Positions 41,001-47,221 of a DNA stretch of 49,306 nt are shown one piece after another (position 1 is the first letter of the stretch; every line of letters begins with the position of its first letter). Below the pieces are notes generated by a model. That model was not told the DNA's origin, searched no databases, and saw only the letters and a program-made list of their open reading frames with translations. The translations under genes were made by a program, and so were the position numbers. The stretch covers positions 1 through 49,306 of IMG/VR virus record IMGVR_UViG_3300032770_000031; one strand, 5' to 3'. This DNA is from a virus.

Positions 41001-41683
41001 AACAGACCAGACGTCCCCACCTCACCCAGCTTCTCCCCCCGTTCCTCCGGGCTCATCTTACTCCATCCGCCCGCCAACTCCCCCGCCTGCTGCCCCGTAG
41101 CCTTCGCCATTTGACCCGCGAAGATGAGGGAGGCGAGGCGTTGACCGATAGGACCAAGACCCATAGTCGCCGCGCCGACTGGAGACTCCACAAACTCCAG
41201 TCCCCCAATCCCGGCGTTGGCCACCCCACGCAACGCGGCAGCGGGGTTCGCCCCAACCAACTGCGCCGTGGGATTAAGCACATTGGCGATCACATTCTCC
41301 CACCCGGTCGGCTGCTGACCCAGCCTCGGTAACTGCACCGCTGGGTTCAGCATAGTTTGGGAGAACGTCCCAGGCTGCGGCGGCATCTGACCGAAGGAAC
41401 TGTACAACGGGTTCCCCAACCCCGGGTACTGCCTCGCCGCCTCCAACTGCCTCCGACCCATCTCCGACGCCATGCCGACGGCGGGATTCAATAGTGCACC
41501 CTGAACATCCCCGATGGCGGTCATCGCCGTTCCTAACCCAGCCGACAAATCCGGGTTAGATTCACCCGATGAAACTAACGGATGGGAGAAAATCTGGTTC
41601 AACTCCGCCTCTGTCGGCGGAGAATCCCCCTCTAGTTCCAGCTTCTTCCCGGTTAACGTATCCTCGACAGAAAACTTTGGCAT
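34997..41683 (-). CDS. giant ejection/polyvalent virion protein
   Basis: 2,228 residues, the last gene of the late unit. The N-terminus is disordered and contains site G. A stretch around residues 650-1050 (HWSSISPKPESEMKGYVELAAVKP...DTFHVVEVQSDWAQKQREL) matches the style of large polyvalent protein domains. HEMAH at 1161-1165 is a zincin-type metallopeptidase motif. The rest is largely helical and Ala-rich, with long helical C-terminal parts. Podovirus internal proteins of this size form the ejectosome and enter the cell with the DNA; polyvalent proteins also carry anti-host activities. Parts of the gene near 39.7-39.9 kb are AT-rich. Confidence 0.75.
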   Translation of the reverse strand: MPKFSVEDTLTGKKLELEGDSPPTEAELNQIFSHPLVSSGESNPDLSAGLGTAMTAIGDVQGALLNPAVGMASEMGRRQLEAARQYPGLGNPLYSSFGQMPPQPGTFSQTMLNPAVQLPRLGQQPTGWENVIANVLNPTAQLVGANPAAALRGVANAGIGGLEFVESPVGAATMGLGPIGQRLASLIFAGQMAKATGQQAGELAGGWSKMSPEERGEKLGEVGTSGLFTGLAGRGAAHAKPVGPKGPTPDMPMRKEGKRVVPDIRRQVDEWRDTLRPQDQLRVLKLPPEVQWELVNGPKPGQIMGFDIGLDNLIEQARRRAGGDIPSVPPVAPTPQHAPQQPRKPDQGQADIDALIAKGVLSEEDRTAEVPKKDTLTPEESDEHRVLFKKLNDSLSEQEMHDVIPNLNKLPVTKQLELLREWNKKQEKRAADAANPIPTEQPKLNAPSGPEVIPPSPDVQVREAQARAERQADLDALAGRGAEKPVEPAPDHPSKEELEAELSAEGMNQLPMAEAPRLVSDPSKLRLQPDKQGMYSADQLVNTLKNKLHPAEWEMYDKAGIREVFKSGTKVSQQEAEKWLGENAPRVEVRTFGEESKGKDIRSTSLREVNQLIHELETLGYEVVPDRVSGEDTAISKRGPLETRDWIYNRPEQIAKLPENVREKFVRLWEANKRASEIEAGATGPEDAQYEGDVMTVDRGKTHWSSISPKPESEMKGYVELAAVKPVGRFSKRLGDMSKADLQREQVQFPSTHSFPPNTLAFARGYMEGDTFHVVEVQSDWAQKQRELKEDLEKTPYNPHAREVMEKNLARQQDPLLAHYERLALKAAVEHAIKSGAKRIAVSDAETAMMSEGHDRMASEFVLNNAHNKALADELLEEFDNQTLHENFGLYRDDLKKLQGSVSGFETAYAENWRKAGFHVKQELPPQTKGMELHYDRTLPKILEELTGSKGERVSFGEHKMAFEEKYTGQRRGNVDDTSLVRSPRKDLIFRNPDGTPKTDITALSFPLDKVKSTDFSLFGKDRPPVDLPDKLSQIVNTGDPWTKFDDAVKTLPPEKATEAKVLDFKDGMNAFHLVDRIAEHPEELGRDEAELARFLRDNFEGALRSTELKAGTHPTSPVPAHQVRYEFDDDVAIESSKIWLALDNGVGGASGWTLTQQALHEMAHAATVWALQEPKTPTQIKAVEALTALRKKLVEGMPENVRRFYTQEFLPWLENRGLEDTELFGGGRMQRAYEVGVDPYDWFSRFYALHNNFEFTATFFNDVGYREWLKGAHPLLPARNVFQAVWTRIKEVLGVPSGSAAERMLDTLSALGSEAKEHDGWSFYGKAPKTIMSQVLPAAPPSAATPAVVLHDTAFSERARRIAGKLAGYTMPRHAAISEDLANKGARYGSSRIAAPLVARSMATDVLGKHYKDAAFDRVLGDVIVEDQLRGVKQGFLDAAKKATDPAEAAELTKMAGDVVSLIGRADHALKTEAQFQRLLNNPDIKDSIERHKNIIQPWAETAHKMLGGKAARGGEATDAFANLIAIHGVDDVEGARSMIYGSKKGDITNVLRKGSVFSKQRKGTAADYERSYRAIAERMIRGNYEQVALRNYYRSLIDSGNAYERKPGGSTPPPTAKGVKYVNRTIELRGAGPGMTRRVDLYINPNLVSEFDQVTLKNSRWEKSAGLGLLLDAATDVQIIGLTDAWWHTINMAAAIATSPGSPNIWLDIGRRLPGVNVIDAAVRVGHQFARIVADSPEVQKELAEISRVGAGRGEPYRHGLAARGVEKLVGESTVANPFKWTSAFIKTVDKAGRLALNKMFDNLVDQKLVEDNEFNRREFVNKMGQYNERLMGRLDSTMRELQLSSFVVAGKNFNRLAVQKLLMSPGVKAVNTEAWAKMHVVEALSWLASMVVIPVLANLALTKTWTGRPGTQVGMIDTGKDDEAGRPILIDPLQTMTLRRGVRNIGAQAAFRGIDEKLGLYKTGQEIFKDVLDGYIRPWTGPVVRTASIAITGHEPTASGYLVSKNPDDRFENIKAALFNANPMVSAYLRGREQETGGGKELVATLARATGVMKKGRVPTWERRFEQISGKTPEQSTLSERAGVQKEMNVQRAMHPNLNEQARLEAARRDVFREAAKTDGLKPDLSKANQEFLRVNKLHLTGFHDELSVEKEKLPLTREEQEKLRGYIVKEYNTRISNFASYGMIERWKSDGVLQKQLDARLTQARNRARSLLRADMAKAGRGSP
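41555..41579. promoter_or_regulatory. dispersed 25-bp palindrome, site G (inside giant gene)
   Basis: The left arm GTTAGATTCACC, central C and right arm GATGAAACTAAC match at 10 of 12 positions. On the minus strand it encodes VSSGESN in the disordered N-terminus of the giant protein. Confidence 0.8.
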
Positions 41684-41685
41684 GG

Positions 41686-42612
41686 TTATTTCTTGGTTAC
41701 CTTAAACCGGCCTATCTGAACCGGAGCGTTCGTTTCCCCAGCCGTACCCCCCTCGTCCTTCGGCATCGGAGCGGTCAACACCCGCTGCGTTCTACTCCCG
41801 GCAATCGCCGCGAGCGTTCTCACAATCTCCTGGTTCACCTGTTCCGTCGCCAGCCTGACCGCTTCCTCCGGTTCCATTCCACCGGCCTGGACGTAGATCG
41901 CCGCTCTTCGGGTTATATCAGCAGAGAGATTACCTAGCTTTTGATCCGTTGGCGGCTTAGGATTCGCCGTCGCCTGCCCCGGCTGTGCGACCGGTCCCCC
42001 GCCGACACTCACCCCGCCGGACGGGACATTGAACCGTCCCTGCTCCGTCGGCTGACCGCCCGGCCCGAATGCCGTCTCTCCCTGTTTCAAAATCGTCTGT
42101 GCCGGCTGACTCCAGTTCCCACTCGGCCCCTGGACCATCTCGTTCGGCTTAGCCGTCTTCGGCTCTTTGGTCTTGGTAAGAACATCCGCCGCCAGCGACT
42201 TGTTCGTCATCAACCCCGCCGACATCATCGCCATCGCCTCCATGATGGCGTTCATTGCCTGTTCAGGATGCGCCGGGTTTGCCCGGTTCGCAAACATCGC
42301 CAGGTCCTGCCACGTCGTATCCCCCTGCGGAAGCGTCGCGCTTTGCTGCTGGTCCAACCCGGTCTTCCGGGAATCCCAGTACCCCCTCTGCGCATCATAC
42401 ATCCCCGCACGGCTTTTCGCTGCGCCTGCCGACGCCCGGTAATTCTCCGTCTCTGCTTGGTACAACGGCAACATCGCCTGCAACTGCTGCTGTTGCATCG
42501 CCTGTTGCTGCCGCAGACGAAGCGAGTTAAGATACATCTGCGTATATCCCGGGTTAATCGCGGCTGCGCCTGCGTCACCCAGTGACGACCATATCGAACT
42601 TGGAAAGGGCAT
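41686..42612 (-). CDS. internal virion protein, Gln/Ala-rich
   Basis: 308 residues. A helical, Gln-rich N-terminus (LRLRQQQAMQQQQLQAMLPLYQAETENYRASAGAAKSRAG) is followed by a Gly/Pro-rich middle and a helical region with Glu-rich text near the end. It lies in the block of ejection-type proteins just before the giant gene. This composition is usual for podovirus internal (DNA transfer) proteins. No catalytic motif is seen. Confidence 0.6.
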   Translation of the reverse strand: MPFPSSIWSSLGDAGAAAINPGYTQMYLNSLRLRQQQAMQQQQLQAMLPLYQAETENYRASAGAAKSRAGMYDAQRGYWDSRKTGLDQQQSATLPQGDTTWQDLAMFANRANPAHPEQAMNAIMEAMAMMSAGLMTNKSLAADVLTKTKEPKTAKPNEMVQGPSGNWSQPAQTILKQGETAFGPGGQPTEQGRFNVPSGGVSVGGGPVAQPGQATANPKPPTDQKLGNLSADITRRAAIYVQAGGMEPEEAVRLATEQVNQEIVRTLAAIAGSRTQRVLTAPMPKDEGGTAGETNAPVQIGRFKVTKK

Positions 42613-42613
42613 A

Positions 42614-43324
42614 TTAGTAAAGAGTTGCGGGCATTACACTGTCGAAAGAACCAAAGCCGCCGTTGACTGGCGTCGTCCTTATATTCGCTGCTTGGGGGTT
42701 CTGGAACGCCGGCGCGACCGCCTGCGGAAGCAAACCCAACAACCCCGTCCCAACATCCGCGCCCCCCATCAACCCACCCATTGAGAGTCCGCTGCCGATC
42801 ATACCCAACATCTGACCCCAACCAGCTCGTTGCTGCTGAGAGTTCGCCGCCGACGCCATGAACTGGGGTTCAAGCTGTTGCCAACCTCGGCCGGCCTGAC
42901 TGTACAGAGCCAACTGCTGCGCGGTCGAAAGGTTCTTAATCATCTGCTGGAGTTGGAACTCGTTATACCCCTCCAACGGGGCCTTCTGCGCATTTGACAT
43001 TCCGGCCCAAGCTGCGTTCTTCTTCGCACTCACCTCGTTGGACATCGCGGGAGGAGTGGGCGTTTGTGCAACCGACTCCGTCTCCTTGTACTTATCCAAC
43101 TGACTCTCCGTTCCTGCCTTCATCGCGGCGTTGAAACTCCCCTTCCCACTGTTGAGGATAGAGTTATCCGTCACCTGCTTCATCGAGTTCCCATACACCG
43201 CCTGTGCATAGTTCATCAGGTCGTTCACACCACCCATCGCTGACGCACGACGATTCTGCGCGGAGATTTCCATCCCCATGCCGACGCCGCCGGCGACGAG
43301 TCCTAAAGCTGCTGCGTAACCCAT
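42614..43324 (-). CDS. internal virion protein with hydrophobic ends
   Basis: 236 residues beginning MGYAAALGLVAGGVGMGMEISAQNRRAS. The Gly/Ala-rich hydrophobic segment at the start and a second one near residues 165-195 (GWGQMLGMIGSGLSMGGLMGGADVGTGLLGLLP) are separated by a helical Gln/Asn/Lys region. This membrane-active layout is common among DNA-ejection proteins (T7 gp14 and P22 gp7/gp20 types). Confidence 0.65.
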   Translation of the reverse strand: MGYAAALGLVAGGVGMGMEISAQNRRASAMGGVNDLMNYAQAVYGNSMKQVTDNSILNSGKGSFNAAMKAGTESQLDKYKETESVAQTPTPPAMSNEVSAKKNAAWAGMSNAQKAPLEGYNEFQLQQMIKNLSTAQQLALYSQAGRGWQQLEPQFMASAANSQQQRAGWGQMLGMIGSGLSMGGLMGGADVGTGLLGLLPQAVAPAFQNPQAANIRTTPVNGGFGSFDSVMPATLY

Positions 43325-43328
43325 AAGA

Positions 43329-43955
43329 TTAGTTTATTGATTCTGTGGAAGGTAACGCTCCGCCACCACTACCGCCACCACCGGGACTAGCGTAAAGAGA
43401 GGCCGAAGCGAGTGAACCGGCACCGCCGGCTAGGTTGGATAAAAGGTACTGCTGTGCGAAGTTGCCGAACAAGTTAGGCAACTGCCCGGCGACTGTCTGC
43501 TGTGCCGTGTAAGCCGGCATTCCAGCAATCCCGGTTTGCAGGGCGAGAGTCGGATTCGAGGACGATTGGATTTGCTGGGCGACGGTGTTCTCATACCCCG
43601 TGATCTGCTGCCTCAACTGGTCCGCGTACGACTGCCCCATCTGACCGAGAGCTTGCTGCTGTACGGTTATATCCCTCGACAACGCATCCCCCAACTTCAC
43701 CCCCGCGCTGCTTTTCGTCAACCCTTGGTTCGCCAGTTTGAACCCCAGCGCGTCCTTCGTCTGTTTGATCTGCTGGTTTAACTGCGGCTCGTTCGCCTTG
43801 ATGTAGTTCTTCGCCGCCTTGTTGTAAAAGTCCTTGTTATACCCAGAAAACACTTGCTGGAGGTTAGCCATCGCGTTGTTCTGCCACTCCTCATTGTTGA
43901 GTTGAGTTTGCAGCGCGAAGCTAGACCCGTAATCAGATGAACCACCCATGCACAT
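43329..43955 (-). CDS. internal virion protein, MCMGGSS type
   Basis: 208 residues. The start MCMGGSSDYGSSFALQTQLNNEEWQNNAMANLQQVFSGYNKDFYNKAAKNYIKANEPQLNQQIKQTKDALGFKLANQGL is of a kind seen in many podovirus ejection proteins. It is followed by a Gly-rich C-terminal part (LSNLAGGAGSLASASLYASPGGGGSGGG). It is probably a component of the trans-envelope channel formed at infection. Confidence 0.65.
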   Translation of the reverse strand: MCMGGSSDYGSSFALQTQLNNEEWQNNAMANLQQVFSGYNKDFYNKAAKNYIKANEPQLNQQIKQTKDALGFKLANQGLTKSSAGVKLGDALSRDITVQQQALGQMGQSYADQLRQQITGYENTVAQQIQSSSNPTLALQTGIAGMPAYTAQQTVAGQLPNLFGNFAQQYLLSNLAGGAGSLASASLYASPGGGGSGGGALPSTESIN

Positions 43956-43959
43956 AATT

Positions 43960-44313
43960 TTATAGTGATTTAATAAACATATCCATACGACCGAAGGAGG
44001 TGAACCCTAACCGCTCCATATACGGATGGAACGGGCTGGTGACCGAACACGGCATACAGATCAGGTTGAGACCCCCGGCTTTAGCCGTCTGCTCGCAGAA
44101 CTGCTCCACCCGGAGAGAGTCTCTCGCCTTTGCACGCTGAGTGTGCATCCAAACGCCGAAAACCGGGAGAGCTGCGACGGAGATGTAGCCGATCGTCAGG
44201 CCGTTCTTCTCCACGATATGAGTCGGGCGGACGACTGAGTGACTATCCTGGCGAACGGTATCCACCAGATCGTCAATGTCGCTCAGCCGGGCTTCACGGA
44301 TTATCATGCTCAT
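43960..44313 (-). CDS. GNAT-like protein of the late unit
   Basis: 117 residues. MIIREARLSDIDDLVDTVRQDS and GLTIGYISVAALPVFGVWMHTQ, then a helix with RAKARDSLRVEQFCEQTAKAGG and a late MERLGFTSFGRMDMFIKSL, follow the order of a small GNAT acetyltransferase fold. The acetyl-CoA loop (Q/RxxGxG/A) is not evident, so it may be a structural or inactive member, as is common in this gene position. It is coupled to the upstream gene by ATGA. Confidence 0.6.
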   Translation of the reverse strand: MSMIIREARLSDIDDLVDTVRQDSHSVVRPTHIVEKNGLTIGYISVAALPVFGVWMHTQRAKARDSLRVEQFCEQTAKAGGLNLICMPCSVTSPFHPYMERLGFTSFGRMDMFIKSL

Positions 44314-45566
44314 GACACATCTGCTCCCTCGAAAACCAATGTAAGCGCGGAGAGAACCGGGTTATTCGGTCCCGGCGTATCGTCACTGCACTGCGCAAAG
44401 AAGGCGAAGTGGGTTCCACGACCGGGCAACGCTATCAGGCCGGATTGTCCCGGCTGGATACCGTCCGGTGTCGAGGCGTCGTAGGTGGAACCGCTAAGTT
44501 TGGCGACTTGAGTCCCAGGATTGCTGAATGGGTTCACCACCGTCGGGTCCATACAAACGGAGACCGACCAGGTACCCCTGAGAGCCAGGTCCACCCCGAA
44601 GGCGATCTTGTTCGACGACGGCTTCTTCGCGGGCAACCAAGGAGTCTGTACAGTCGCAACGCATTTGTCGTAGACGTTGTTCGACGCTCCACCGTATAGA
44701 AAGACGTAGTCCGTTCCGCTCGCCGTCCCCCGGACATACACCCTTCCCTTGTAGACGATAATCTGCGTTGGGACAAACGATACCTGATTCTCACCACTAG
44801 CGAACGTTGGCAGATACGTATTCCAAGCGGTTATCTTTGAGTTAGGGTAGTAGGACAGGACATAAAAGGTGTCATTCAGAAAACACCAGTACCTCCCTGT
44901 TCCAGGGTCGACGATGGATACCGGAGCGGGAGTGGTGCCGGGGATGTACCCCAACAAAGCATTCTGCACAATCGCATCAATCGGGGTGCCGAGGTCAACG
45001 ATCAACGCATTCAGCGAGCTGTCCCGTACCCGAAGCGACCGGAATCCGGTCTGAGAGAGGAAAACAACGTCCCAGTCACCGAGTGACTGCACACTGTATG
45101 AAGCCACCGTACCGATATTAGACAGTACCTGACGCAAAACCATCTGCGTCGGGTCCGCATTCGGAACCCATATCTGGATGGTTTGCTGCATTAAGACTGC
45201 CAGCATACCTTGGTAAGTCGCCAGGGACATCGTGGTATCCTGAATACCGTAGTTCGACAACAAATCAACATACCCCGCACCCGGGTTCTGCTCCTCCCAC
45301 GAGGACGGATCGTTATTGTCACTGAAATTAAACTGCGACCCCGCACAAATATACATCCGCTCTGCGAGTGCCAACCCGTAAACCGGGTTAATCCCGGCAA
45401 CCCACCCGGCACCAAGCATAAAGTCGCCCTGGTCCGCCGCTGAGTCGATTTGCCAGGTGTCCCCGTTGTCCCACGTAGTCCCGGCGGTCGCCAAGAACTG
45501 GAACACCTGCTCCTGCCCGTACGGAGCTGCGTACGCTCCGCCACCTGTGAAAGTATACTCGCTCAT
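44310..45566 (-). CDS. tail nozzle/hub protein, second part
   Basis: 418 residues. The beta-rich chain has blocks such as ALAERMYICAGSQFNFSDNNDPSSWEEQNPG, LAVLMQQTIQIWVPNADPTQMVLRQVLSNIGTVASYSVQSLGDWDVVFLSQTGFRSLRVRD and GRYWCFLNDTFYVLSYYPNSKITAW. This resembles the propeller-like nozzle proteins of podoviruses (T7 gp12 or P22 gp10 class), which prolong the portal channel and open at infection. The start is coupled by ATGA to the 552-aa protein, which looks like the first part of the same function. Confidence 0.65.
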   Translation of the reverse strand: MSEYTFTGGGAYAAPYGQEQVFQFLATAGTTWDNGDTWQIDSAADQGDFMLGAGWVAGINPVYGLALAERMYICAGSQFNFSDNNDPSSWEEQNPGAGYVDLLSNYGIQDTTMSLATYQGMLAVLMQQTIQIWVPNADPTQMVLRQVLSNIGTVASYSVQSLGDWDVVFLSQTGFRSLRVRDSSLNALIVDLGTPIDAIVQNALLGYIPGTTPAPVSIVDPGTGRYWCFLNDTFYVLSYYPNSKITAWNTYLPTFASGENQVSFVPTQIIVYKGRVYVRGTASGTDYVFLYGGASNNVYDKCVATVQTPWLPAKKPSSNKIAFGVDLALRGTWSVSVCMDPTVVNPFSNPGTQVAKLSGSTYDASTPDGIQPGQSGLIALPGRGTHFAFFAQCSDDTPGPNNPVLSALTLVFEGADVS

Positions 45567-47221
45567 ACACCGATGCCGATTGTGAAGATGACGGTGACTT
45601 GAACTGTCACCGTGTTAGGAACCGCAGCATTATCAGTAACCGTGCAAATATAAACCGCTGTCGTCGTCCCCGCTCCCGCCGCGGTTGCAACCGTTAGTGA
45701 GAAACTGGTCGTCGCCCCGGTTGGGTTGTTTACAACAATCGGCGTTCCGGACACCTTCGCCCTCCATTGAAACTTATACCCCGTCCCCATAGTCCCGCCA
45801 GATGGAGAGACGGTCACGTTTCCAGAAGTGAACTTCTTCGGGGTGATTACCCCGCCGCTCCAGATGACCTGTCCTCCGGTGGTCAACGAAGTGGGCTTAA
45901 CCGTCGCCGTAAGATTCAGCGTCCCCGCCGCCGTAAGTGGCAACGATGCCCCGCCGCTGTTAAAGATTTCAAAGTAACCCCGGAAATCCCCCCACTCCGG
46001 GTTTGCCAACGGGAAAACCGAGTAATTCGACGACTGCGCGGTGTACCCGATTATATTCTGGTTAATCACTGCGGCCATAGCTGCCGCGACGGTGGTGGTC
46101 GTTGCACCTGTCACGTTGAAACTCTCATCCACGCAGAAGGCATAAAGGAGTTCAAAATACCCTGTCGTATCCGCGGTGTAGTCCCCCGAGGAGCCCGAAA
46201 CCCCGATTGTAAAATACTTCCCGTGGGAATCGAACCCACTCCCGATGACCTTATACGCTCCCGGATGAAACGCTGTACCACTTATCCTAACAATATTACT
46301 GGCAACAGGGTAAAGCGTTTCACTGGGGTTAAGATAGAAGTTAAAAGTCGTGCCCGACGTCTGCCACCGACCCAACGACTGCAAACTCGTCTTCTGCGGG
46401 TAGTAAGACGCGGCCATACAAACTGTTGCCGACGGTACCGACGACAGCCCGAAGCCATGGTTCGTTGCACTAAGGTAGGCCGGAACCGAGTTACCCACAA
46501 AATCATACCCCACGAGAGTAGAGGCGAGTGCGCCGACGGAGGAGTTAACCGTGGTCACCGGTTCAAAATACTCCCCTGATGGAGAGGTCAGGATCACCGT
46601 CCCGCCGCCCGTCGCCTGCGCGTTCCACCCGGCTCCCAACGTCGCGGCTTGCTTTGCCAACAGCGTTGCCATGTCGCTCGGAGTCATCGGGGTAGTAGGC
46701 GACTTGGGAACGACAATCCCGGCGGAACTCTGTAGGATAAGGGTTGCAATAGGGACCGTCCCAAATCCCGAAACCGTACCCGTCCCATAATAGAGAAAGG
46801 TATTCCCATCTACAAACTTCGCTGCGACGAAAGCCTTCCCGTTGTAGTTCCGAGAAAACACCACGCTCTGCAAGGCATGAACCGTCGCGGAGTAAAACCC
46901 CCAGCCGAAGCAGTACGGATACGGATGAATAACCGGGATATACGATACCCCGGGTGGGAGAGACGCAGTGCCGGTAAAGCCGGGTGATGTACCAACCGGT
47001 AACCCACCGAAGACGACCAGTCCATCAGACGTCGCCTCAAGCCCGAACGTCCCGGCCAGACCGCCGGCTGCCAACGGCACAAACGCCTTCCGCTTTTCGA
47101 CCTCACCACCTGGGGTGATGTGAGCGTTTTCCAGCTTGACCAGAGTCCCGGGCTGACTCGACAAAGCCAACCGACGGCTGTCAAGCCCGAACTTGAAGTT
47201 CTCTAAGACAACGTATCTCAT
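45563..47221 (-). CDS. tail nozzle/hub protein, first part
   Basis: 552 residues. The start VVLENFKFGLDSRRLALSSQPGTLVKLENAHITPGGEVEKRKAFVPL is characteristic of phage nozzle/stabilisation proteins whose first strands read F..GLD.RR......PG.L..LENA....GGEVEKR. The long Ser/Thr/Gly-rich beta region that follows has Ig-like text near the end (GGTMGTGYKFQWRAKVSGTPIVVNNPTGATTSFSLTVATAAGAGTTTAVYICTVTDNA). Nozzle function therefore seems to be divided between this and the following gene. Confidence 0.7.
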   Translation of the reverse strand: MRYVVLENFKFGLDSRRLALSSQPGTLVKLENAHITPGGEVEKRKAFVPLAAGGLAGTFGLEATSDGLVVFGGLPVGTSPGFTGTASLPPGVSYIPVIHPYPYCFGWGFYSATVHALQSVVFSRNYNGKAFVAAKFVDGNTFLYYGTGTVSGFGTVPIATLILQSSAGIVVPKSPTTPMTPSDMATLLAKQAATLGAGWNAQATGGGTVILTSPSGEYFEPVTTVNSSVGALASTLVGYDFVGNSVPAYLSATNHGFGLSSVPSATVCMAASYYPQKTSLQSLGRWQTSGTTFNFYLNPSETLYPVASNIVRISGTAFHPGAYKVIGSGFDSHGKYFTIGVSGSSGDYTADTTGYFELLYAFCVDESFNVTGATTTTVAAAMAAVINQNIIGYTAQSSNYSVFPLANPEWGDFRGYFEIFNSGGASLPLTAAGTLNLTATVKPTSLTTGGQVIWSGGVITPKKFTSGNVTVSPSGGTMGTGYKFQWRAKVSGTPIVVNNPTGATTSFSLTVATAAGAGTTTAVYICTVTDNAAVPNTVTVQVTVIFTIGIGV

